Position numbers and translations under genes: made by a program. From contig JAGAQJ010000031.1 of the NCBI GenBank assembly GCA_017622845.1, positions 1 to 64,000 of the forward strand: DNA of 64,000 nt, written 5' to 3'. The DNA is from Lachnospiraceae bacterium. GTDB lineage: Bacteria > Bacillota > Clostridia > Lachnospirales > Lachnospiraceae. Shown piece after piece: positions 38,905-48,182 of this stretch. Numbering within the stretch: the stretch's first letter is position 1; every line of letters starts with the position of its first letter. The notes beneath the pieces were generated by a model. The model saw only the letters and a list, made by a program, of their open reading frames with translations. It did no database searches and was not told the origin of the DNA.

Positions 38905-39837
38905 ATGTTTAAGAGAAAAGCGAATCAGACGGAAGTTCAGCAGGCGGCAGCAGAGGAAAAAAATTTGTACCCGGTACTTTATGTGGTGGATCAGCTAAAG
39001 GAATATCAAAGTGAGCTGTCGCAAAGGGAAGTGGATTCTCTGCAGGAGCTGCGTAAAATGAGCAAATCGTTTGACAGCGTATTGAATGAAGCAGACAGCT
39101 TTCAGGAAGGACTTTTGGATTTCGGAAATTCGTTCTCCAATATTGGTCAGGTCTCAGGTCAGTTTGCAGTGGTGAAAAGTGAGATTGCACAGGCAGTAAC
39201 CTGCGCGCAGACTGGTGTCGAAGATTTAAAAAACAGTTCTCTTCAGGTAAACAGTTATTTTGATGAGATTGCAAATACCTTTAAAGATTTTGAAGCCTCA
39301 GTGCAGAAAATTAAAGAATGTACGGCAGCAATCGTGTCAATTGCCAACCAGACCAATATGCTTGCACTGAATGCTTCCATTGAAGCGGCAAGAGCCGGTG
39401 AACAGGGAAAAGGTTTTGCAGTCGTGGCAGTAGAAGTAAAAAAGCTGGCAGAGGAGATTAAAAATCTGGTTATCGCAGTAAACAGCAGCATCAGTGATGT
39501 CGAACAGGGAACCGAGATGATGAACACCAGTATTGATACTTCGCAGCAGGCATTGAAACATAGTGTCGAAAAGGTGAATGAAACCTATGAAATGTTTGAT
39601 AAAATAACACAGGCAGCAGAGGGCGCAACAACACTTCAGTCAGAAATAAACCGGACTATTGATGAATCAGAGAGAAATCTCCAAACGCTGAGCAGCTTTT
39701 TTGACAAGATCAGGCAGCAGTATCAAGATGTTTTGGAGCATATTGAAAGTGTTAACAATCTGGGAACCATGAAAAGCGCCATATTTGAGGATATGGACAA
39801 TATGATTTCCCAGATTCCCCCTATTATAAACGAATAA
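38905..39837 (+). CDS. Soluble methyl-accepting chemotaxis protein
   Basis: A 310-residue chemoreceptor without membrane segments. The signalling hairpin tip is clear ([20 protein letters not shown] then [20 protein letters not shown], about 145-185) and long coiled-coil helices flank it. The N-terminal part lacks a recognised sensor domain, so the input probably comes from the FIST protein encoded just upstream. Output would go to CheA/CheW, which are not in this window. AAGGGGG precedes the ATG. Confidence 0.9.
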   Translation: MFKRKANQTEVQQAAAEEKNLYPVLYVVDQLKEYQSELSQREVDSLQELRKMSKSFDSVLNEADSFQEGLLDFGNSFSNIGQVSGQFAVVKSEIAQAVTCAQTGVEDLKNSSLQVNSYFDEIANTFKDFEASVQKIKECTAAIVSIANQTNMLALNASIEAARAGEQGKGFAVVAVEVKKLAEEIKNLVIAVNSSISDVEQGTEMMNTSIDTSQQALKHSVEKVNETYEMFDKITQAAEGATTLQSEINRTIDESERNLQTLSSFFDKIRQQYQDVLEHIESVNNLGTMKSAIFEDMDNMISQIPPIINE

Positions 39838-39870
39838 AAGCACAGAACTGCAGTGATAGGAGGTATTGCT

Positions 39871-41178
39871 ATGCGAATGTACGATTTAATCATGAAAAAG
39901 CGCAACGGGACAGCACTGAGCAAAGAAGAAATCAACTATATGATTGAGGGCTATACGGCAGGGAAGATTCCTGATTATCAGATGTCTGCCATGATGATGG
40001 CAATTTACTTTCAGGGAATGAGTGAAGAGGAAACGTTTGCACTCACTATGGCAATGGCAGAAAGCGGCGATATGCTGGATTTAAGTGACATTCATGGCAT
40101 AAAGGTCGATAAGCACTCTACAGGAGGAGTGGGTGACAAGACTTCGCTGGCATTGACCCCTATGGTTGCAGCAGCAGGCGTTCCGGTGGCTAAGATGAGT
40201 GGGAGAGGTCTTGGACACACAGGCGGAACGATTGATAAACTGGAAAGCTTTACCGGATTTTCAACAGCAATTTCAGAACGGCAGTTTAAGGATAATGTGA
40301 ATCGTATTGGCATCGCAATCATGGGACAGACTGCAGATTTGGCACCGGCAGACAAAAAGCTGTATGCACTCAGGGACGTGACTGCCACTGTAGATAATAT
40401 GTCGCTGATTGCGTCCTCTATTATGAGCAAAAAGCTTGCAGCAGGAGCAGATGCGATTGTATTGGACGTAAAGACCGGAAGCGGAGCCTTTATGAAAAAG
40501 GAGGAGGATTCCTTTGCGCTGGCGCGTGAAATGGTAAAGCTTGGAAATGGTGCAGGCAGAAAGACAATTGCGGTAATATCTGATATGGATCAGCCGCTTG
40601 GATATGCGGTTGGCAATGCACTGGAGGTGCAGGAAGCTATTGATACCTTGAAAGGCAGCGGACCAAAGGATTTTGTCGAGCTTTGCATGACATTAGGCTC
40701 TTATATGCTTGTCGCAGGAGGAAAGGCGGCAGACAGGAAGGAAGCGGAACAAATCCTTGCAAATGTGATTCAAAACGGAAGTGCGTTGGATAAGCTTGCG
40801 GAATTTGTGGAGGCACAGGGCGGCGATAAGGAGCTTGTATATCATCCGGAAAGACTTCCGAAAGCCTCTTATGTACAGGAGATAAAATCGCCGGCTGATG
40901 GCTATGTACAGAAAATCGTTTGTGATGAGATTGGTATTTGTTCACTGATATTAGGCGGAGGACGGGAGACAAAAGAGAGCCGGATAGACCTTTCGGTAGG
41001 TCTTGTCCTTCATAAAAAGGCAGGCGATCAGGTGAAGAAGGGAGACTCCCTTGCTACAATCCATGCAAATGATCAGACTAAGCTGGAGATGGCAAAGGAA
41101 CGTTTTTTAAATGCATATACCATAGGCGGGCAGCCTGTGGAAAAAAAGCCCTTAATCAGGGGAATAGTAATGAAATAA
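39871..41178 (+). CDS. pdp: Pyrimidine-nucleoside phosphorylase
   Basis: This enzyme splits uridine and thymidine (with phosphate) to base plus (deoxy)ribose-1-phosphate for salvage. The 435-residue product has the family signature [20 protein letters not shown] (about 110-129), phosphate/lysine motifs ([19 protein letters not shown]) and a C-terminal biotinyl-like domain ([20 protein letters not shown]). ATG 39871 follows AGGAGG. An upstream in-frame ATG at 39853 is not favoured. It is followed by a strong terminator and appears monocistronic. Confidence 0.93.
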   Translation: MRMYDLIMKKRNGTALSKEEINYMIEGYTAGKIPDYQMSAMMMAIYFQGMSEEETFALTMAMAESGDMLDLSDIHGIKVDKHSTGGVGDKTSLALTPMVAAAGVPVAKMSGRGLGHTGGTIDKLESFTGFSTAISERQFKDNVNRIGIAIMGQTADLAPADKKLYALRDVTATVDNMSLIASSIMSKKLAAGADAIVLDVKTGSGAFMKKEEDSFALAREMVKLGNGAGRKTIAVISDMDQPLGYAVGNALEVQEAIDTLKGSGPKDFVELCMTLGSYMLVAGGKAADRKEAEQILANVIQNGSALDKLAEFVEAQGGDKELVYHPERLPKASYVQEIKSPADGYVQKIVCDEIGICSLILGGGRETKESRIDLSVGLVLHKKAGDQVKKGDSLATIHANDQTKLEMAKERFLNAYTIGGQPVEKKPLIRGIVMK

Positions 41179-41187
41179 AAGACATAG

Positions 41188-41219
41188 AATGAAGTATAGA
41201 AAACCTATACTTCATTTTT
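41188..41219 (+). terminator. Intrinsic terminator after pdp
   Basis: ATGAAGTATAG pairs with CTATACTTCAT (11 bp) with a short loop and TTTTT. It separates pdp from the sporulation genes. Confidence 0.92.
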
Positions 41220-41229
41220 GGGTGCTGAT

Positions 41230-41532
41230 ATGAATAGACGCGATATATTTAAGCAGGATATGATCAGTGCAGGGGAACGCTTTGCAGATGCATTTTCGCT
41301 GCCTAAGGATATGGTGGTGAATGCCACGCTGTTTCACATGGTGGGAACATCTGAGCTTTTTGTAGAGAACTTTAAAGGGATTATATCTTATACCTGCCAC
41401 GATATTATTATCAAAGGGAATCATGTCAAATATTGTGTCTGCGGAGATTGTCTCATGATAGAGCATTATTCCAATGAAGACATGAAGATATCAGGAAGCA
41501 TCAAGGAGGTAAAGGTGATAAGGGAAGCTTGA
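41230..41532 (+). CDS. yqfC: Sporulation protein YqfC (YabP family)
   Basis: A 100-residue YabP/YqfC family protein needed for spore formation in related bacteria. Features: DAFSLPKDMVVNATLFHMVG, FVENFKGIISYTCHDIIIKG and VKYCVCGDCLMIEHYSNEDM. ATG 41230 is chosen because an upstream TTG (41218) overlaps the terminator. The ribosome binding site is weak. It ends two bases before yqfD, and the order yqfC-yqfD-phoH-ybeY is the conserved Firmicutes arrangement. Confidence 0.88.
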   Translation: MNRRDIFKQDMISAGERFADAFSLPKDMVVNATLFHMVGTSELFVENFKGIISYTCHDIIIKGNHVKYCVCGDCLMIEHYSNEDMKISGSIKEVKVIREA

Positions 41533-41533
41533 G

Positions 41534-42769
41534 GTGAAGCTCTTGCAGAATAAATGGATACGGTTGGTCAGAGGGTGTCTGGTCATCAGGCTTGGCGGAG
41601 ATTATATGGAACGCTTTTTTAATATGTGCCGGATGCATGATATTGATCTGTGGGATATCAAAAGAGAGAATGATATATGTATGTGTGAGGCATACGCTTC
41701 TGACTTTTTGAAAATGCATCCTTTATTGAAGAAAACAGGTACAAAGGCAAGCGTGGTAAAAAAGAGAGGACTTCCCTTTTATTTTCCTTTTATTAAGAAA
41801 AGGATTATTTTTTTTGCAGGTGTTTTCATCTGTCTGACAATGCTCAACTATGTTACAGACTATGTATGGGCAATTGAATATGTAGGAAATCTTCAGGTGA
41901 GCGATGATGAGCTGTCGGATTTTCTGGAACAGGAGTCGATACATTATGGAATGAAAAAGAGCAGCATCAACTGTGAGGATAAAGAAAAAAAGCTGAGAGA
42001 GACATTCCAAAATGTAACCTGGACCTCCATTTATTTTGAGGGCACAAAGCTTTATATTGAAATTAAGGAAAATGAGAAATCCGAGCCTGTATCTGCAGAA
42101 ACCAAAGGAACGGACATTGTCGCAAATGAGGCAGGTACTATCACGTCTATCGTAACAAGAAACGGCGTGCCGAAAGTAAAAGCGGGAGATGCAGTTGAGA
42201 AAGGGCAGATACTTGTAGGCGGAGGAGTTCCTGTGTATGATGAAAGCCAGAGTATCATTGATTATCAGATATATGATGCAGATGCAGATATCTACATCAG
42301 AACGCCTGTTACTTACCAATTTGCTGTCAAAAGCAGTTATCCTGTGATAAACTATACGAATAACAACGTTAAAATGGCTTTTGCCGAGGTATGCGGATAT
42401 CACATTGACGGCATGTTTCTTTATGACTTATGGAAGGGAACGGGAGAACACTTGTACGAAACCATAACAGAAAAGCATCAGGTTGTTCTGCTTGATAATA
42501 TCTATCTTCCGGTTTATTATGGGAAAATTAACAGAAAAGAGTACTATATTAAGTATCTTACATATACAGAAGATGAAATGAAACTAATATTGTCAGATAA
42601 TTTTGAAAAATTTATTTCAGGATTACAGGAAAAAGGGATACAAATTGTTGAAAAAAATGTTAAAATGGTACAAAATAGAAGTGGTATGGAATTATATGGC
42701 GATTTGTTAGTGATAAAGCCGACAGGAGAGACTGCAGAAATCACGACAAATCATATTGATGAAGAGTAA
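41534..42769 (+). CDS. yqfD: Sporulation protein YqfD
   Basis: A 411-residue sporulation membrane protein. A short cytoplasmic N-terminus with FNMCRMHDIDLWDIKRENDI is followed by one membrane segment (about 88-108, KKRIIFFAGVFICLTMLNYV) and a large outer domain with EYVGNLQVSDDELSDFLEQE and a lipoyl-like loop (VKAGDAVEKGQILVGGGVPV). The annotated start is GTG 41534, and TTG 41543 with GAGGTG six bases upstream is an alternative. The C-terminus is intact. Confidence 0.88.
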   Translation: MKLLQNKWIRLVRGCLVIRLGGDYMERFFNMCRMHDIDLWDIKRENDICMCEAYASDFLKMHPLLKKTGTKASVVKKRGLPFYFPFIKKRIIFFAGVFICLTMLNYVTDYVWAIEYVGNLQVSDDELSDFLEQESIHYGMKKSSINCEDKEKKLRETFQNVTWTSIYFEGTKLYIEIKENEKSEPVSAETKGTDIVANEAGTITSIVTRNGVPKVKAGDAVEKGQILVGGGVPVYDESQSIIDYQIYDADADIYIRTPVTYQFAVKSSYPVINYTNNNVKMAFAEVCGYHIDGMFLYDLWKGTGEHLYETITEKHQVVLLDNIYLPVYYGKINRKEYYIKYLTYTEDEMKLILSDNFEKFISGLQEKGIQIVEKNVKMVQNRSGMELYGDLLVIKPTGETAEITTNHIDEE

Positions 42770-42815
42770 CCGGAAGCCCGAAACAGCTACCGGAAAGCGA
42801 TAAAGGAGTAAGGTA

Positions 42816-43847
42816 TTGGCAGATTTTCAGATTAGTATGCAGATTGACGCGGAACATATGCAGAATGTGTTTGGCGGAAATGATGCACATATCAAAAAGA
42901 TAGAGAATGATTTGAATGTAATCATTACAGACCGGAATGGAGAGGTCAGGATTTCCGGCGGGCAGTCCGAGGTGAATAAGGCGGCAAAGCTGGTAAAGGA
43001 ACTGGTAGAGCTTTCCAAAAGAGGAAATGCAATACAAGAGCAGAATGTATCCTATGCTTTGGAGCTTTCTAAGGAGGGAGAGGAAGATGCGCTTCTGGAG
43101 ATTGATTCCGAATGTATCTGTCACACAATATCAGGAAAGCCGATTAAGCCAAAGACATTGGGACAGAAAAAATATATTGATGCCATCAGGGATAAAATGA
43201 TCGTATTTGGTTTAGGTCCGGCAGGTACGGGAAAGACTTATCTTGCAATGGCAATGGCGATTACAGCCTTTAAAAATCATGAGGTGGAGCGTATCATACT
43301 GACACGTCCGGCAATAGAAGCCGGTGAGAAGCTGGGATTTCTGCCGGGCGACCTGCAAAGTAAGGTTGATCCTTATCTGAGACCTCTGTATGATGCACTT
43401 TATCAAATTATGGGCGCTGAAAGCTTTCAGAAAAATATGGAAAAAGGATTGATAGAGGTGGCGCCGCTTGCCTATATGCGCGGACGGACGCTTGACAATG
43501 CATATATTATTTTGGACGAGGCTCAGAACACGACGCCGGCACAGATGAAAATGTTTCTGACACGTATCGGGTTCGGCTCAAAGGTCATTATCACAGGCGA
43601 TGCTTCGCAGAAGGATTTGGCTGTAGGAGCACAGTCAGGACTTGATGTAGCGGAGAAGGTGCTTGGCAGGATCAGTGATATTGCCTTTATCAGAATGACA
43701 AGCAAAGATGTAGTAAGACATCCTCTGGTGCAGAAAATTGTCAAGGCATATGAAGATTACGAAAGCAAAGTAAATGACACACATGTCAGAAATCTGCGCC
43801 GGAGCGGAGTTTATACTAAAAAATCCGGTGCATCGTTTCGTAAGTAG
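42816..43847 (+). CDS. phoH: PhoH family ATPase
   Basis: A 343-residue PhoH-type P-loop ATPase, linked to RNA metabolism or stress by family knowledge. An N-terminal KH-like part with HIKKIENDLNVIITDRNGEV is followed by Walker A GPAGTGKTYLAMAMAI (about 135-150), RPAIEAGEKLGFLPGDLQSK and Walker B ILDEAQNTTPAQMKMFLTRI. The start is TTG 42816 with AAAGGAG upstream. Order yqfD-phoH-ybeY is conserved in Firmicutes. It lies 46 bases after yqfD. Confidence 0.9.
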   Translation: MADFQISMQIDAEHMQNVFGGNDAHIKKIENDLNVIITDRNGEVRISGGQSEVNKAAKLVKELVELSKRGNAIQEQNVSYALELSKEGEEDALLEIDSECICHTISGKPIKPKTLGQKKYIDAIRDKMIVFGLGPAGTGKTYLAMAMAITAFKNHEVERIILTRPAIEAGEKLGFLPGDLQSKVDPYLRPLYDALYQIMGAESFQKNMEKGLIEVAPLAYMRGRTLDNAYIILDEAQNTTPAQMKMFLTRIGFGSKVIITGDASQKDLAVGAQSGLDVAEKVLGRISDIAFIRMTSKDVVRHPLVQKIVKAYEDYESKVNDTHVRNLRRSGVYTKKSGASFRK

Positions 43848-43885
43848 ACAGAATAGAAAAATAAATACGGGAGAGAAATGATATT

Positions 43886-44389
43886 ATGACTTTTTGCGTA
43901 GAGAATGAGACTGGACGAGAACTCCCATTTGATGCGGAGGAGATTGCAGGAAGGGTAATTGAGGAAGCATTAGAGTACGAGAAATGCCCCTATGAAGTGA
44001 TTGTAGATGTGCTTCTTACAGACAATAAAGGGATTCATGCCATGAACCATGAGTTCCGGGGGATAGACAGACCGACAGATGTGCTGTCCTTTCCGAATGT
44101 AGACTATGAAAAGCCTGCTGATTTTTCAGGGATTGAAGACAGAACAGAAGATTATTTTGATCCTGAGAGCGGTGAATTATGTCTTGGAGATATTGTGATA
44201 TCCATAGACAAGATATTGGAACAGGCAGATGAGTATGGACATTCTCCTAAGAGAGAATATGCTTTTCTGATTGCACACAGTATGCTGCATTTGCTGGGAT
44301 ATGACCACATGGAGCCGGAGGAGGCAGCCGTAATGGAACGCAGACAGGAGGAAATCCTGGACAGACTTGGAATCACAAGAAATGAGTAG
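43886..44389 (+). CDS. ybeY: rRNA maturation endoribonuclease YbeY
   Basis: YbeY is the zinc-dependent RNase that matures the 16S rRNA 3' end. The 167-residue protein has the metal site HSMLHLLGYDHMEPEE (about 131-146; H-x3-H-x5-H) and the FRGIDRPTDVLSFPNVD block (about 59-75). The insertion YEKPADFSGIEDRTEDYF before GELCLGDIVIS is longer than in E. coli, common in Clostridia. GGGAGAG precedes the ATG. The flippase gene follows 23 bases downstream. Confidence 0.93.
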   Translation: MTFCVENETGRELPFDAEEIAGRVIEEALEYEKCPYEVIVDVLLTDNKGIHAMNHEFRGIDRPTDVLSFPNVDYEKPADFSGIEDRTEDYFDPESGELCLGDIVISIDKILEQADEYGHSPKREYAFLIAHSMLHLLGYDHMEPEEAAVMERRQEEILDRLGITRNE

Positions 44390-44412
44390 TTTGGTCTGAG
44401 GAGAGCAGTTCA

Positions 44413-46047
44413 ATGAAGAAAAAGAAGTCTAATTTTATCGTCCAGGGAAGCATCCTTGCTATGGCGGGAATCCTTTCGAGAATTATAGGTATCGCAAGAC
44501 GTTTCCCTATGGAGCATATTATAGGAGATAAGGGAAACGGTTTTTATTCGGCGGCATATGAGGTATATGCCATGATGCTTATCATATCCTGTTACAGCCT
44601 TCCGCTTGCTGTCTCAAAGGTGGTATCCTCCAAAATAAGCAAAAGGCAATATAAAAGTGCGGAAAGAGCATTTCAGTGCGCCATGTTTTTTGCTGTGGGG
44701 GCAGGTGGTCTGACATTCCTGATTTGTGAACTTTTCGGGGATTTTCTGGCAGCCGATGTGATGCTGGAACCGATGAGCGCCATGGCGTTAAAGGTACTTG
44801 GACCAGCGCTTCTGATTGTATCGGTGATGGGAGTATTCCGGGGATATTTCCAAGGGCTTGGTACGATGATGCCAACTGCCGTCTCTCAGGTATTAGAGCA
44901 GGTTTTTGTATTAATCGGCAGTATTTTAGGAGCGTACTTCTTATTTGACTATGGCAGCAAAGTAGGGGCACTGCTTCACGATGAAGACTATGGGCCGGCA
45001 TATGGCGCAGCAGGTGCATCACTTGGACCGGTGATCGGGTCGGTCATCGGACTTTTATTCCTGGCATTTGTCTTTGTGGTATACAGGAAAGGGACAAAAA
45101 GACGCCGTGCGCGCGACGCAGGCGGTGTGGCTGACAGCTACCCTCAGATTTTCAGGCTGATACTTTTGACCATTCTTCCTGTCCTTTTGAGTACTACAGT
45201 ATATAATATCAGCAATGTACTTGATATCAGAATATATAACAGCGTTATGATTCAAAAGGGGTTGGAGGACGTAAAAGCATATAACTGGGGTGTATACTCC
45301 GGAAAATACAAGGTATTGGTCAATGTTCCCATAGCGCTTGCCAATGCAATGTGCTCCTCAATTGTTCCAGTGCTTACCGGACTGATGGTTCGTGAGGAAT
45401 ATACGCAGGTAAAAGCCAAAATCGGACAGGCAATGAGATTTACAATGCTTGTGGCAATTCCAAGCGCTGTAGGACTGGCTGTTCTTGCCAGACCGATTAT
45501 CTCAATGCTGTTTAGGGGAGAAGTGGATATGGCTGTTGACATGCTTCATATCGGTTCGATTTCTGTTGTATTTTATACGATGTCAACGCTCACAAACGGT
45601 GTGCTTCAGGGCATCAATAAAATGAAGGTGCCTGTCAGAAATGCTGCAATTTCTCTGGTGATTCATATTGTATTTCTGTATGCAGCGCTGCAGATAGGAA
45701 TGGGAATCAATGCAGTAGTTTATGCCAATATTTTGTTTGCGCTTATTGTATGTATCTTAAATGCGCTTGCAATACGCAAATATCTCAGATATAATCAGGA
45801 ATTGATACGTACCTTTGCGGTTCCTGCAGTTGCATCTCTTGTCATGGGTATCGTGCTATGGCTCATCAATATGCTGCTTTCAAAGCTTGTCGGAAACGTG
45901 ATTACCGTATTCCTAGGCATTGGACTCGGTGTCATTATATATTTTGTAACTTTAATTCTTCTAAAGGGAGTAAATGAACATGATTTGAGAAACATGCCGG
46001 GCGGAAGAAAGGTGCTTGTGATTGCAAAAAAACTCCGGCTGATGTAA
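44413..46047 (+). CDS. Polysaccharide flippase (SpoVB/MurJ-like, MATE-superfamily)
   Basis: A 544-residue polytopic membrane protein with about 14 hydrophobic segments, matching the SpoVB/MurJ branch that flips lipid-linked wall or polysaccharide precursors. Early motifs are IVQGSILAMAGILSRIIGIA and NGFYSAAYEVYAMMLIIS. LEQVFVLIGSILGAYFLFDY and LANAMCSSIVPVLTGLMVRE fit the family. It could serve peptidoglycan, teichoic acid or spore wall. Its place behind ybeY and sporulation genes suggests a housekeeping or sporulation role. It starts 23 bases after ybeY. Confidence 0.85.
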   Translation: MKKKKSNFIVQGSILAMAGILSRIIGIARRFPMEHIIGDKGNGFYSAAYEVYAMMLIISCYSLPLAVSKVVSSKISKRQYKSAERAFQCAMFFAVGAGGLTFLICELFGDFLAADVMLEPMSAMALKVLGPALLIVSVMGVFRGYFQGLGTMMPTAVSQVLEQVFVLIGSILGAYFLFDYGSKVGALLHDEDYGPAYGAAGASLGPVIGSVIGLLFLAFVFVVYRKGTKRRRARDAGGVADSYPQIFRLILLTILPVLLSTTVYNISNVLDIRIYNSVMIQKGLEDVKAYNWGVYSGKYKVLVNVPIALANAMCSSIVPVLTGLMVREEYTQVKAKIGQAMRFTMLVAIPSAVGLAVLARPIISMLFRGEVDMAVDMLHIGSISVVFYTMSTLTNGVLQGINKMKVPVRNAAISLVIHIVFLYAALQIGMGINAVVYANILFALIVCILNALAIRKYLRYNQELIRTFAVPAVASLVMGIVLWLINMLLSKLVGNVITVFLGIGLGVIIYFVTLILLKGVNEHDLRNMPGGRKVLVIAKKLRLM

Positions 46048-46141
46048 TAAATCCGGTGGAAAAAGACGTATAAAAAATAAAAATAAGCTGATACTATATC
46101 AAAGACGCCAAAGTGATTAACTTTTGAAATGGAGGCTGATG

Positions 46142-46807
46142 ATGGAGAAAAGATATAAGATTGGCTTATTTTTTATATTGATACTAATCATAGGACTGGT
46201 CGCGGTGCTGCTATGGAAAAGGCATACGCTTTCGGGATTTCCAAATGAAGGAGATAACACCGGATACGAAAATTCCACGCAAAATCTCTCCTTGTCCGAA
46301 TCCGGCTCAAATCAGAAATCTTCCGGAATTACAGATGATGCCTCTCAGGTTCAGCAGATGGAGGTTATTACAACGTGCGACACTATCTGTATCTATGAAA
46401 ACATTGATAAAAAAGACGGTTCGATTTCTATGGAGGAGGCAAGGATTCCGGCGAAATATATCGGCTTAAAGCGAGAGGAACTGGAAGCAGCGCTTGCAGA
46501 GGATAGTCTTGTGCCGACGCTTGAGGAACGGGAAAAATGCTTCAAATCACAGCATCTTGAGCTGTTTTCGGCAGAAAAGATAAAAATATTGAGAATATAT
46601 GATACCACAAAAGAGTTGACCGGATTTTATATTATGGAAGTTGATGGTGAAATCTGTGTATATGAGCAGGATAAAACAACATTGTATTTCAGAACCGGCT
46701 TAACTCCGGAAAATCTGCCGGCAGATGTAAGGTATGAAGTGCAGAAGGGAAAGTATATGGATACGGAACTTCAGGTATACCATTTTATAGAATCTTATAG
46801 CAGTTAA
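46142..46807 (+). CDS. Membrane-anchored hypothetical protein
   Basis: A 221-residue protein with one N-terminal membrane segment (GLFFILILIIGLVAVLLW, about 7-24), a low-complexity Ser/Asn spacer and an extracytoplasmic domain (GLKREELEAALAEDSLVPTL, CFKSQHLELFSAEKIKILRI, GFYIMEVDGEICVYEQDKTT). The last part recalls the BofC-type sporulation inhibitor layout, but I would not name it so. GGAGG lies upstream. ATG 46139 and 46142 are adjacent and either may be used. Lachnospiraceae homologues are likely, role unknown. Confidence 0.65.
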   Translation: MEKRYKIGLFFILILIIGLVAVLLWKRHTLSGFPNEGDNTGYENSTQNLSLSESGSNQKSSGITDDASQVQQMEVITTCDTICIYENIDKKDGSISMEEARIPAKYIGLKREELEAALAEDSLVPTLEEREKCFKSQHLELFSAEKIKILRIYDTTKELTGFYIMEVDGEICVYEQDKTTLYFRTGLTPENLPADVRYEVQKGKYMDTELQVYHFIESYSS

Positions 46808-46843
46808 TGCGTCCGTACATTTATTAGGAAAGGAAATGAGCAG

Positions 46844-48172
46844 ATGGCAAATAAAGTTGTTGTGGCAGGCGGTGGAGCAAGCGGTCTGATAGCAGCGGTT
46901 TTTGCGGCGGAAAACGGGGCTGAAGTCACAATACTTGAGCACAAGGACAGAGTGGGAAAGAAAATACTGATGACAGGGAACGGCAGATGTAATCTTACCA
47001 ATATGAGTGATGTGCATGGGAAATATTACAGCAGCGATGACGTTTCCCTTGAGAAAATTTATGACACACTTGTCAGATTTGACGCAGCAAAGACAAGAGC
47101 ATTTTTTCAAAAGCTCGGCTTATATACAAAAGAAAAAAGGGACGGAGGCATCTATCCGGTTTCGGAGCAGGCGGCAATTGTTTTAGATGTACTTAGAAGT
47201 GAATGTGCCCGGCTTGAAGTGAAGACAATAACAGACTGTGCGCTTACAGCGGTTGAGCCGGACAGGCATGGCGGAAGCCTCCGGCTTGTTCACTATATCC
47301 GACAGGCAGAAGAACAAAAGAAATTAACTGCCGCCAATAAGAAGGATAAGGCGAAAAACAAAAAGAGTGAAATCATCTCAGAGAAAAAAGAAACCATGAG
47401 ATATGACCGGCTCATTCTTGCGACCGGGGGAAAGGCAGCTCCGGCTTCCGGTTCGGACGGTTCCGGCTATCGGCTTGCAAAAATGCTTGGACACAGTATC
47501 ATTGAACCGCTTCCGGCATTAGTGCAGCTAAAGTGTTCAGGAGATTATTTCAAGGCTGTTTCCGGCGTAAGGGCACAGAGTGATTTGACACTTTATATTG
47601 ACGGTAAGCCTGCCGCTGCTGAGACGGGAGAGCTTCAGCTTACGGACTATGGAATTTCAGGCATTCCGGTATTTCAATTCAGCAGGCTCGCATCAAGAGC
47701 GCTGTATTGCGGCAGAAAATGTGAGGTTGGCATTAATTTTATCTCCTGCTTGTCAGAACCGGAGCAGGAATTTTCAGATGCTTTGATGAAAAGGCACAGC
47801 GAAAAGCCTGTTGAAGAACTTTTAGCCGGATTGGTACATAAGAAGCTGGCAGCAGTTGTCTGTAAAAAAGAGGGAATTGCTTTCGGCACAACAGTTAGTC
47901 AGGCAGGACTTCAAAAGGTTTGCGGCTGCATCAGACTGCTTTCGGATTTCAGAGTTCAGGTAACTGAAGCCAATTCCTTTGAAAATGCGCAGGTCTGCTG
48001 CGGCGGCGTTCCGCTCTCCGAGGTTGATAAGGAGTTTCAATCACTTCGATGCAGCAATGTGTATATCGTGGGCGAGCTTTTGGACTGTGACGGTATCTGC
48101 GGCGGCTATAACCTGCAATGGGCTTGGGCGACAGGAGCGATAGCAGGGACATCTGCAGCGATTAAGAAATGA
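46844..48172 (+). CDS. HI0933/BaiN-type flavoprotein (NAD(P)/FAD oxidoreductase)
   Basis: A 442-residue FAD enzyme. The dinucleotide fold is VVVAGGGASGLIAAVFAAEN (about 5-24), then KKILMTGNGRCNLTN, ATGGKAAPASGSDGSGYRLA and the C-terminal VYIVGELLDCDGICGGYNLQ. It matches the HI0933/YhiN/BaiN branch, once called aminoacetone oxidases, including a bile-acid reductase. Actual substrate unknown. An unusual Lys-rich insertion (AANKKDKAKNKKSEIISEKK) lies at about 160-185. It starts 36 bases after the preceding gene. Confidence 0.85.
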   Translation: MANKVVVAGGGASGLIAAVFAAENGAEVTILEHKDRVGKKILMTGNGRCNLTNMSDVHGKYYSSDDVSLEKIYDTLVRFDAAKTRAFFQKLGLYTKEKRDGGIYPVSEQAAIVLDVLRSECARLEVKTITDCALTAVEPDRHGGSLRLVHYIRQAEEQKKLTAANKKDKAKNKKSEIISEKKETMRYDRLILATGGKAAPASGSDGSGYRLAKMLGHSIIEPLPALVQLKCSGDYFKAVSGVRAQSDLTLYIDGKPAAAETGELQLTDYGISGIPVFQFSRLASRALYCGRKCEVGINFISCLSEPEQEFSDALMKRHSEKPVEELLAGLVHKKLAAVVCKKEGIAFGTTVSQAGLQKVCGCIRLLSDFRVQVTEANSFENAQVCCGGVPLSEVDKEFQSLRCSNVYIVGELLDCDGICGGYNLQWAWATGAIAGTSAAIKK

Positions 48173-48182
48173 GGACACATAA

